Origin: Rhizobiales bacterium TNE-4
Lineage (GTDB): Bacteria > Pseudomonadota > Alphaproteobacteria > Rhizobiales > Beijerinckiaceae
NCBI GenBank assembly: GCA_019083985.1
Contig: JAHRCV010000003.1
Coordinates: 186,001-250,000, forward strand
Length of the DNA stretch: 64,000 nucleotides
Direction: 5' to 3'
Of the stretch, positions 57,866 to 64,000 are shown piece by piece. Numbering within the stretch: the first letter of the stretch is position 1; each line of letters begins with the position of its first letter. The position numbers and the translations under genes are program-made. The notes below the pieces were generated by a model. The model saw only the letters and a list, made by a program, of their open reading frames with translations, had not been told where the DNA came from and did not search any database.

Positions 57866-59089
57866 ATGAGACGCGTCGTCGTCACCGGGATGGGCATCGT
57901 TTCGTCCATCGGCAACAACACGCAAGAGGTTCTTGCCTCTCTGCGCGAGGCAAAGCCCGGCATCATCCGCGCTGACAAATATGCCGAGATGGGGTTCCGC
58001 TGCCAGGTTCATGGCGCGCCCAATCTTGATCCAGCCGACCTTGTCGATCGTCGCGCGATGCGCTTCCACGCCACCGGCACCGCATGGAACCATGTCGCGA
58101 TGGATCAGGCCATTCGCGATGCGGGGCTTGAGGAAAAAGACATTTCCAATGAGCGCACCGGCATTGTGATGGGTTCGGGCGGTCCATCCGCACGCACCAT
58201 TGTCGAAAGTGCCGATATTGCGCGCGAAAAAGGCGTCAAGCGTATTGGCCCGTTCGCTGTGCCAAAGGCGATGTCGTCGACAGCCTCGGCTACGCTCGCC
58301 ACCTGGTTCAAGATCAAGGGCGTGAATTATTCGATCTCGTCAGCCTGCGCGACGTCGAACCATTGCGTCGGCAATGCTTATGAAATGATTCAATATGGCA
58401 AGCAGGATGTGATGTTTGCCGGTGGCTGCGAAGAGCTCGATTGGACGCTCTCCTGCCTGTTCGACGCCATGGGCGCGATGTCGACGAAATATAACGACAC
58501 GCCATCAGTCGCCTCGCGCGCTTATGACAAGAACCGCGACGGGTTCGTCATTGCGGGCGGTGCAGGCGTGCTTGTTCTCGAAGAGCTTGAACACGCCAAA
58601 GCGCGTGGCGCAAAGATTTATGGCGAAATCGTCGGCTATGGCGCGACATCGGATGGTTACGACATGGTCGCACCGTCGGGCGAAGGCGCGATCCGCTGCA
58701 TGCAGCAAGCGCTCGCCACCGTGAAGACGCCGATCGATTACATCAATCCGCACGCGACGTCGACGCCGGTGGGTGATGCGAAGGAAATCGAGGCGATCCG
58801 CCATGTGTTCGGTGCAGGCGATAAATGCCCGCCGATCTCGGCGACGAAATCGCTCACAGGCCATTCGCTCGGCGCCACCGGTGTGCAGGAAGCGATCTAT
58901 TCGCTCCTGATGATGAACAATGGTTTCATCTGCGAAAGCGCCAATATCGAAGAACTCGATCCCGATTTCGCGGACATGCCGATCGTACGCAAGCGTGTCG
59001 ACAATGCGAAAATCCGGTCTGTTCTCTCGAACTCGTTCGGCTTTGGCGGCACCAACGCCACGCTCGTCTTCAAACAGCTCGACGCCTAA
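57866..59089 (+). CDS. fabB: 3-oxoacyl-ACP synthase I (FabB)
   Basis: A 407-residue condensing enzyme with the Cys-His-His triad: Cys in [13 protein letters not shown] near 163, His in [11 protein letters not shown] near 298 and His in TGHSLGATG near 332; Lys 327-region KSLTGHS precedes the last. It elongates the unsaturated intermediate made by FabA. fabA-fabB-fabI form the unsaturated fatty acid operon. Confidence 0.96.
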   Translation: MRRVVVTGMGIVSSIGNNTQEVLASLREAKPGIIRADKYAEMGFRCQVHGAPNLDPADLVDRRAMRFHATGTAWNHVAMDQAIRDAGLEEKDISNERTGIVMGSGGPSARTIVESADIAREKGVKRIGPFAVPKAMSSTASATLATWFKIKGVNYSISSACATSNHCVGNAYEMIQYGKQDVMFAGGCEELDWTLSCLFDAMGAMSTKYNDTPSVASRAYDKNRDGFVIAGGAGVLVLEELEHAKARGAKIYGEIVGYGATSDGYDMVAPSGEGAIRCMQQALATVKTPIDYINPHATSTPVGDAKEIEAIRHVFGAGDKCPPISATKSLTGHSLGATGVQEAIYSLLMMNNGFICESANIEELDPDFADMPIVRKRVDNAKIRSVLSNSFGFGGTNATLVFKQLDA

Positions 59090-59112
59090 GCGCGCCGAGC
59101 AGGGGGGATTGC

Positions 59113-59964
59113 ATGACCGGATCCTTGATGAAGGGCAAGCGCGGCCTGATCATGGGCGTTGCCAATGATCATTCGATTGCGTGGGGCATTGCGAAGGCGG
59201 TTGCCGATCAGGGTGCTGAATTGGCGTTCACCTACCAAGGTGATTCACTGAAAAAGCGGGTCGAGCCACTCGCGCAAAGTGTCGGCTCGTCATTGCTCTT
59301 GCCGTGCGATGTCGAAGATTTGGCCTCGGTCGATGCAGTCTTCACCGCCCTTGAGAAGACATGGGGCAAGCTCGATTTTCTCGTCCACGCGATTGCGTTC
59401 TCGGACAAGAACGAGCTCAAGGGTCGTTATGCCGATACGACGCGCGAGAATTTCGCGCGCACCATGCTGATCTCCTGCTTCTCCTTCACCGAAATCGCCA
59501 AGCGCGCAGCGCCTTTGATGGTCGATGGCGGTTCGATGGTGACGCTGACTTATGCGGGCAGCGTCCGCGTGATGCCGAATTACAATGTCATGGGTGTCGC
59601 GAAAGCCGCGCTTGAAGCCAGCGTGCGTTATCTCGCCAATGATTACGGCCCGCAGAACATTCGCGTGAATGCGATTTCCGCTGGCCCGGTGCGCACCTTG
59701 GCGGGTGCTGGCATCGCCGATGCGCGTTTGATGTTCAATTATCAGAAGCGTCACGCGCCGCTGCGTCGGACTGTGACAATCGAAGAGATTGGCGGATCGG
59801 GTATTTATCTCCTCTCCGATCTCTCGACCGGCGTGACAGGTGAAATCCACTACGTCGATTCTGGCTATAACATCGTCTCGATGCCGCATCCCGAAGCGCT
59901 CAAGACGGTTGATGCCGCTGAGACGGCAGCCGAAGCGCTGCTCGCCAAAACTGCGGCGGAATGA
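59113..59964 (+). CDS. fabI: Enoyl-ACP reductase (NADH) FabI
   Basis: The 283-residue short-chain dehydrogenase-fold enzyme reduces enoyl-ACP in the last step of each elongation cycle. MKGKRGLIMGVANDHSIAWGIAKAVADQGAELAFTYQG is the NADH region, and the Y-x6-K active site is in YNVMGVAKAALE. ATG 59113 has a strong AGGGGGG ribosome-binding site. A one-base gap joins it to the dcd gene. Confidence 0.96.
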   Translation: MTGSLMKGKRGLIMGVANDHSIAWGIAKAVADQGAELAFTYQGDSLKKRVEPLAQSVGSSLLLPCDVEDLASVDAVFTALEKTWGKLDFLVHAIAFSDKNELKGRYADTTRENFARTMLISCFSFTEIAKRAAPLMVDGGSMVTLTYAGSVRVMPNYNVMGVAKAALEASVRYLANDYGPQNIRVNAISAGPVRTLAGAGIADARLMFNYQKRHAPLRRTVTIEEIGGSGIYLLSDLSTGVTGEIHYVDSGYNIVSMPHPEALKTVDAAETAAEALLAKTAAE

Positions 59965-59965
59965 C

Positions 59966-61069
59966 GTGACAAGCCTTTCGCGACAGACCGGCATTCTGCC
60001 ATCACAAACGATCGAGGCGCTCGCCGCCGCCGGTCACATTGCGACGCCGCAGCCTTTCGCGGTGGGGCAGGTGCAGCCAGCCTCGCTCGATCTGCGTTTG
60101 GGCTTGCGGGTCTATCGCGTACGCGCGTCCTTTTTGCCCGGTCGCGATTCAACCGTTGCGGAACGGCTCAAATCGCTCTCGCTGTTCGAGATCGATTTGA
60201 GCAAGGGCGCTGTGCTTGAAACGGGCGCCGTTTACGTCGCCGAAATTCTGGAAAGCCTCGCACTTCCCGATTGGATGGCTGCAGCCGCTAATCCGAAAAG
60301 CTCGACCGGTCGTCTCGACGTCTTCACCCGCGTCATCACCGATCATTCGCGTGAATTTGATCAGATTGCGCAGGGCTATAAAGGTCCGCTCTATATCGAA
60401 ATCTCGCCCCGCACCTTCCCGGTCCTGGTGCGCACAGGCTCGCGCCTGTCGCAGCTCCGTTTCCGCGCGGGCGCTGTGCGCCTCGACGATCAGGAATTGC
60501 GGGCGCTGCATGCGAGCGAGAAGCTCGTTACCTCGTCCGAACCCTCGATTGAATCCTCGGGCGTGGCGGTCAGCGTCGACCTCGCCGGGTTCGATGGTGA
60601 CGGTTTGATCGGCTATGCCGCCAAGCGTCATACCGATGTGATCGATGTCGATCGCGTCGGTGCCTGCAAGGCAGCCGATTTCTGGGATCCGCTGCATGTC
60701 ACCGCGCGGCGTGAGCTGATCCTTGATCCTGATCGGTTCTATATTCTGGCGTCGAAGGAAGCGGTGCATGTGCCGCCCGATTACGCCGCCGAGATGACGC
60801 CGTTCGATCCGCTCGTTGGTGAATTCCGCGTCCATTATGCCGGTTTCTTCGATCCCGGCTTCGGCCATGCCGGTGCAGGCGGCGCGGGTAGCCGCGCCGT
60901 TCTGGAAGTGCGCTCGCGCGATGTGCCCTTCATCCTTGAAGATAGCCAGATCGTAGGCCGCCTCGTCTATGAGCGGATGGCGGCCCGCCCCGCCGCGCTT
61001 TACGGCGCCGATCTCAAATCGAATTATCAGGCACAAGGCCTGAAGCTGTCGAAGCATTTTGTGCTCTGA
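59966..61069 (+). CDS. dcd: 2'-deoxycytidine 5'-triphosphate deaminase, long form
   Basis: A 367-residue protein that is about twice the usual Dcd length. The first half has the dCTP-deaminase/dUTPase landmarks ASLDLRLG, AAANPKSSTGRLDVFTRVITDHSREFDQ, GPLYIEISPRTFPVLVRTGSRLSQLRF, and the second half is a related beta-barrel (DRFYILASKEAVHVPPDYAAEM, EFRVHYAGFFDPGFG). It deaminates dCTP to dUTP for dTTP synthesis. GTG 59966 is taken as start, one base after fabI, so it is translationally linked to the fatty-acid operon. Rhizobiales carry this long variant. Confidence 0.88.
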   Translation: MTSLSRQTGILPSQTIEALAAAGHIATPQPFAVGQVQPASLDLRLGLRVYRVRASFLPGRDSTVAERLKSLSLFEIDLSKGAVLETGAVYVAEILESLALPDWMAAAANPKSSTGRLDVFTRVITDHSREFDQIAQGYKGPLYIEISPRTFPVLVRTGSRLSQLRFRAGAVRLDDQELRALHASEKLVTSSEPSIESSGVAVSVDLAGFDGDGLIGYAAKRHTDVIDVDRVGACKAADFWDPLHVTARRELILDPDRFYILASKEAVHVPPDYAAEMTPFDPLVGEFRVHYAGFFDPGFGHAGAGGAGSRAVLEVRSRDVPFILEDSQIVGRLVYERMAARPAALYGADLKSNYQAQGLKLSKHFVL

Positions 61070-61072
61070 GTT

Positions 61073-62047
61073 TCAATGCTCCTGAATTGATGCTTGTGGT
61101 TGCATCGGAGCTGTCAATCGTCCGTCATGCCTAATGATTGCGCGACCCAGATGGTTTTCTATTACTTTCAACGCGCCGGCATGCGAGATGGTGTGCATGT
61201 AACAATGATGAAGCGTAAGTACGATGTCTTGTAAAGTTTGATCGTCTTCAAGTCTGTCAACCTCAAGCCCACAATCTCTACATTCTTGGTACTGTATGTG
61301 TGTGTTGTGAGCTCGTCCTTTATTGTTGCCAAAAACGTCCTGTACTCTGGATACCCTTTTTTCGATTTCGTGGGCCGCCAGATCTGCGAACATATTGGCT
61401 CGCAACGTCTTCGAAAGAAACTCTTCTGAATCTTTTACTGCCCATTCGCAACGCTCGAGAAATGACGGCGTAATCCGAGACAGGATGTGGGTCCAAAATT
61501 GGGCCGTCCGTGGATCAGCGATGATATCGTCGCGAGCTTTCTTAACCTCAGCTAACAGGTTTGCCGCTCCCACGAATCCAAACTGCGGATCGATTGGTCC
61601 CAAGGACGACTGCTTTCCCATCACAATATTCTTGCACGAACATGCTAGCATTGTTCCGGCGGACATCGCGATTTGTGGAACTATCGCCCGAATATCCCGA
61701 CCGAACATCGCTCTGAGGTAATCGACTAGCGAGACCGTCGCTTGCGTATCGCCGCCTGGTGTATGAAGAATTAAATCTAGCCCAACTCCCTCACGGGTTA
61801 GTTCGTGAATACAAAGCATAAAACCGTTTTTGTCTTCGTCGGATATTGAGCAGACATCAATGTTTGGTCTTGTAAGAAAACCAGAATAATAGGCAATGAC
61901 GTTCCTGCGTGTGTGCTCGTTTAGAAGTCTGAGGTATTTTCTCCGAACACGATCAAAGGCAGATTCAATGATGCGGCTTTGTTCAGCGGCGACGATATTG
62001 CTCTGCTCGGTTGCTATTTCCCGAAGAATGCTGTCCCAGTTGGGCAT
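61073..62047 (-). CDS. SDH-family Clp-fold serine proteinase (SppA/ClpP-like)
   Basis: A 324-residue protein of the serine dehydrogenase proteinase family: AYYSGFLTRPN near 52, GLDLILHTPGGDTQATVSLVDYLRAM near 90, the nucleophile Ser in VPQIAMSAGTMLACSCKNIVMGKQSSLGPIDPQFG near 128, and a C-terminal element ECRDCGLEVDRLEDDQTLQDIVLTLHHCYMHT with paired Cys and His. No transmembrane segment is seen, so it is likely cytosolic. The base composition is visibly more AT-rich than the flanks, suggesting acquisition. Its 5' end overlaps the 79-codon ORF at 61983-62222 by 65 bases. Confidence 0.87.
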   Translation of the reverse strand: MPNWDSILREIATEQSNIVAAEQSRIIESAFDRVRRKYLRLLNEHTRRNVIAYYSGFLTRPNIDVCSISDEDKNGFMLCIHELTREGVGLDLILHTPGGDTQATVSLVDYLRAMFGRDIRAIVPQIAMSAGTMLACSCKNIVMGKQSSLGPIDPQFGFVGAANLLAEVKKARDDIIADPRTAQFWTHILSRITPSFLERCEWAVKDSEEFLSKTLRANMFADLAAHEIEKRVSRVQDVFGNNKGRAHNTHIQYQECRDCGLEVDRLEDDQTLQDIVLTLHHCYMHTISHAGALKVIENHLGRAIIRHDGRLTAPMQPQASIQEH

Positions 62048-62222
62048 GGTTATTCACACCTGCTCGCAAAGAGTGGTCGGGAACGCCATACGCTACAAAA
62101 GACGGGACATATTCGTAGGCGCCCGGAAGCGTCAGCTCCTCCATCGACGCGGGCTGAGCAACATACCCTGCTCGAATTAACTCAAGAAACCAAGACGTCA
62201 TTTCTGGGGTGGGGCGGGTCAT
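61983..62222 (-). CDS. Small protein of unknown function upstream of the Clp-fold proteinase
   Basis: A 79-residue ORF with a good GGGAG ribosome-binding site 7 bases before ATG 62222. The product (SWFLELIRAGYVAQPASMEEL, LPGAYEYVPSFVAYG, SNRAEQYRRR) is soluble and unlike any family I recognise. The proteinase gene starts within its last 22 codons in another frame, so the pair is probably one operon and the two proteins may act together. A TTGACA-like -35 element lies at 62267-62272 on the minus strand. Coding status is supported by the RBS and overlap, not by homology. Confidence 0.55.
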   Translation of the reverse strand: MTRPTPEMTSWFLELIRAGYVAQPASMEELTLPGAYEYVPSFVAYGVPDHSLRAGVNNHAQLGQHSSGNSNRAEQYRRR

Positions 62223-62333
62223 GGCGCATCTCCCTGATTCGCGACATTTTGTTATGGGTCGGAATTTGTCAATGGGCGGTTTACGCCTCACGCTTGCCTC
62301 CGCCCCTTGGGGCGCGTAAAATCCGAGGCGAGC

Positions 62334-62408
62334 GCGGGAGTAGTTCAGTGGTAGAACGACAGCTTCCCAAGCTGTATGTCGAGGGTTCGATTCCCTTCTC
62401 CCGCTCCA
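62334..62408 (+). tRNA. tRNA-Gly (anticodon CCC)
   Basis: The 75-base cloverleaf folds fully: acceptor GCGGGAG with CTCCCGC, D arm GTTC/GAAC, anticodon stem ACAGC/GCTGT with loop TTCCCAA (anticodon CCC at 62366-62368), T arm GAGGG/CCCTT with loop TTCGATT, discriminator T at 62405, and CCA encoded at 62406-62408. It reads GGG codons. Confidence 0.97.
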
Positions 62409-62470
62409 TGGCCTAAACTTCGCGCCTGAACCGGACGCCCGCTTTGGCGTTGCGGGGTGAGGAAGGGACT

Positions 62471-62641
62471 ATGGCCGAGCGCGCCGAAGAGACTGAGCCC
62501 GAAACGGGGACATTGCCGATCATCGCGGTCGCCGCAGGTGTCGGCGTGGCGTTACTCGCGACCGGTCTCTATCTCTGGTCGATCCATGGTGCGGCGATCT
62601 TTACCGATCTCGTTTCTGCCGCGATTGCATGGTGCTTCTAA
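62471..62641 (+). CDS. Small single-span membrane protein upstream of SCO1
   Basis: A 56-residue protein with an acidic start (AERAEETEPETGT) and one transmembrane helix (LPIIAVAAGVGVALLATGLYLW). GGAAGGG lies 4-10 bases upstream of the ATG, a strong ribosome-binding site. It ends 4 bases before the SCO1 gene, which suggests a shared operon and possibly a role in copper or oxidase assembly; the function is unknown. Confidence 0.7.
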   Translation: MAERAEETEPETGTLPIIAVAAGVGVALLATGLYLWSIHGAAIFTDLVSAAIAWCF

Positions 62642-62645
62642 GCTT

Positions 62646-63224
62646 ATGAAAGCTTCACGTCTCGCTCTGCCTTTGGTGCTGTTCGTCTTCTCGGCGCTTG
62701 CGCTGGGTCTTGTGTTGTTCATCACACTGGGCCGCCAGCCGGGGACCGGAGTCGGCGGGCCCTTCACGCTGACCAATCAGGCCGGACAAAAAGTCACAGA
62801 GAAGGCGTTGGAAGGGCCCGGCGCATCGCTGGTCTTTTTCGGCTTCACCCATTGCCCGGATGTCTGCCCGACGGCGCTTTACGAAATCACGCAAGTTTAT
62901 CAGGCGCTCGGCCCGAAAGGTGATCGCTTGCGCACATTCTTCATCACGGTCGATCCTGAGCGTGACACACCCGACTTGTTGCGCGATTACATTTCAAGTT
63001 TCGATCCGCGCATTGTGGGGCTGACAGGCACGCCCGAGCAGGCGACGGCCGCACTCAAAGCCTATCGCGGTTATGCCCGTAAAGTTCCGCTTGAGGGTGG
63101 CGGCTATACGATGGACCACACCGCCTTGGTCTATCTGATGGATTCCAAGGGCCGTTTTATCGAGAGCTTCAATTTGAAGCGCCCGCCCGAAGAGGCGGCC
63201 AAAGAGATCCAGAAATATTTATAA
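62646..63224 (+). CDS. SCO1/SenC-family copper chaperone
   Basis: A 192-residue thioredoxin-fold protein with one N-terminal membrane anchor (LALPLVLFVFSALALGLVLFIT) and a periplasmic domain carrying the CxxxC copper site in GFTHCPDVCPTALYEI near 79-93 and the third ligand His in MDHTALVYLMD near 158. SCO proteins help load CuA of cytochrome c oxidase or act in redox/copper handling. ATG 62646 gives the normal N-terminus. It sits between the small membrane protein gene and a convergent trpS. Confidence 0.92.
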   Translation: MKASRLALPLVLFVFSALALGLVLFITLGRQPGTGVGGPFTLTNQAGQKVTEKALEGPGASLVFFGFTHCPDVCPTALYEITQVYQALGPKGDRLRTFFITVDPERDTPDLLRDYISSFDPRIVGLTGTPEQATAALKAYRGYARKVPLEGGGYTMDHTALVYLMDSKGRFIESFNLKRPPEEAAKEIQKYL

Positions 63225-63245
63225 AAAATTGAAGCGGAACCCAAA

Positions 63246-63338
63246 GCCCTCATGGTGAGGAGCCGCGAAAGCGGCGTCTCGAACCACGAGGCCTGTTAGG
63301 CCCCATCGACTTAAAGCAATGCTCCTCAGGATGAGGGC
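63246..63338. repeat. Composite extragenic palindrome (REP-like, Hyphomicrobiales type)
   Basis: GCCCTCATGGTGAGGAGC (63246-63263) faces GCTCCTCAGGATGAGGGC (63321-63338), complementary apart from the two central bases. Between them are smaller hairpins, GCCGC-GAAA-GCGGC at 63262-63275 and one with GCCT/AGGC near 63291-63301. This resembles the short palindromic repeats that are scattered in many Hyphomicrobiales genomes between convergent genes. It may stop transcription between the SCO1 gene and trpS. Copy number cannot be judged from one window. Confidence 0.65.
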
Positions 63339-63344
63339 GATATC

Positions 63345-64000
63345 TCAGTTCAAAAAGCCAACGATCTCTTTCACCGCTTTCATATTCGGCGCGGCTATGG
63401 CACGTGCGCGGTCCGAACCGTCGCGCAGCACAGCGTCAATATAGGCATGATCGGCGGAGAGCTTTTTCATCTCAGCACCGATCGGGCCGAGCTTGGCCAC
63501 GGCCAGATCGACGAGTGAGGCTTTGAATTGCGAAAATTGCCCGCCGCCAAAATCAGACAGCACCTTCTCTTTCGTCGCGCCTGACAAGGCCGCATAGATG
63601 CCGACAAGATTTGCGGCTTCAGGACGCTTGTCGAGCCCCGGCAATTCCGACGGCAAGGGCTCAGGATCCGTCTTCGCCTTGCGCACTTTCTGCGCAATCG
63701 CATCGGCATCATCGGACAGGTTGATCCGCGAATAATCCGACGCATCCGATTTCGACATTTTCTTCGTGCCGTCGCGCAGGCTCATCACGCGCGTTGCGGG
63801 CCCCTGAATGAGCGGCTCCGGCAGCGGGAAAAAACCGTCTCCAAAACCATGCGCGGTAATCGACTCGGCGAAGTCATTGTTGAACTTCTGTGCGATGTCG
63901 CGCGCCAGTTCGAGATGCTGCTTTTGGTCTTCGCCGACGGGAACATGCGTGGCGCGATAGACAAGAATATCAGCGGCCATCAGCACCGGATAATCATAGA
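63345..64000 (-). CDS. trpS: Tryptophanyl-tRNA synthetase, C-terminal part
   Basis: The last 217 codons or so of a class Ic synthetase; the gene begins beyond the right edge. Reading from the edge: [36 protein letters not shown], and the KMSKS loop in [17 protein letters not shown], then AKTDPEP and the C-terminal helical part ending EIVGFLN. It charges tRNA-Trp. The HIGH motif is outside the window. Confidence 0.95.
   Translation of the reverse strand, partial: YDYPVLMAADILVYRATHVPVGEDQKQHLELARDIAQKFNNDFAESITAHGFGDGFFPLPEPLIQGPATRVMSLRDGTKKMSKSDASDYSRINLSDDADAIAQKVRKAKTDPEPLPSELPGLDKRPEAANLVGIYAALSGATKEKVLSDFGGGQFSQFKASLVDLAVAKLGPIGAEMKKLSADHAYIDAVLRDGSDRARAIAAPNMKAVKEIVGFLN

Noticed and set aside
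58825-59112. Long upstream extension of fabI
   Set aside because: It lies inside fabB in another frame; ATG 59113 has a strong ribosome-binding site and the normal FabI N-terminus.
61073-62408. Integrative element inserted at tRNA-Gly
   Set aside because: The two-gene insert lies on the 5' side of the tRNA, no integrase is present, and I found no repeat of the tRNA 3' end near the dcd gene.

Overview
The window is a chromosomal segment of an alphaproteobacterium, almost certainly of the order Hyphomicrobiales (Rhizobiales). The support is gene content and order: irr-fabA-fabB-fabI, a cyclic beta-glucan exporter (ndvA), a rhizobial-type phospholipid N-methyltransferase next to dnaKJ and pyrF, HemJ, TimA/Tim44, a long-form dCTP deaminase, and the block parB-parA-rsmG-mnmG-mnmE-rho-hemJ-hemE that borders the replication origin in alphaproteobacteria. 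Base composition is GC-rich almost throughout. The family cannot be fixed from the sequence; a Beijerinckiaceae-like lineage is a guess. No insertion sequence, prophage or CRISPR array was seen.

Layout. 1-8.4 kb: a CNNM transporter fragment, a fused shikimate kinase/3-dehydroquinate synthase, an orphan HTH antitoxin-like regulator coupled to xerD, metX-metW, and an aromatic/histidine run (chorismate mutase, hisC, prephenate dehydrogenase). 8.6-22 kb: envelope and transport genes (DUF2125, ChaC, NdvA, MotA/MotB-like pair, CAP lipoprotein, MscS channel, pyrophosphatase, GNAT, TauE/SafE, tyrosine phosphatase, MsbA-like exporter, YggS). 22-26.3 kb: leuS-lptE-holA. 26.3-37.1 kb: the origin-proximal leftward block with three perfect parS sites. 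37.12-37.48 kb: a gene-free stretch carrying a CtrA-type site between hemE and the PPDK-regulator (RP001) gene, the classic alphaproteobacterial oriC position. 37.5-45.6 kb: the rightward block (PPDK regulator, maf, aroE, coaE, dnaQ; then timA, mltA, smr, xre, adenosine kinase), with secB reversed. 45.7-49.5 kb: a HigBA-type toxin-antitoxin pair, nth, DUF2244, an AraC-Ogt fusion and a secreted protein. 49.5-54.7 kb: heat-shock/membrane/pyrimidine group dnaK-dnaJ-pmtA-pyrF. 54.7-64 kb: hydroxyacid dehydrogenase, SH3 protein, irr, fabA-fabB-fabI-dcd, an AT-richer two-gene insert encoding a Clp-fold serine proteinase, tRNA-Gly(CCC), a small membrane protein with SCO1, and the 3' part of trpS.

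Most of the segment is housekeeping: gene direction flips at the proposed origin, replication and segregation functions (parAB, parS, holA, dnaQ, xerD) sit near it, and many genes overlap by 1-4 bases in translationally coupled strings. The points most worth a second look are the origin region, the toxin gene whose normal start codon seems lost under an intact palindromic promoter-operator, the orphan antitoxin with its own perfect operator coupled to xerD, the long structured dnaK leader, and the Clp-fold proteinase operon.
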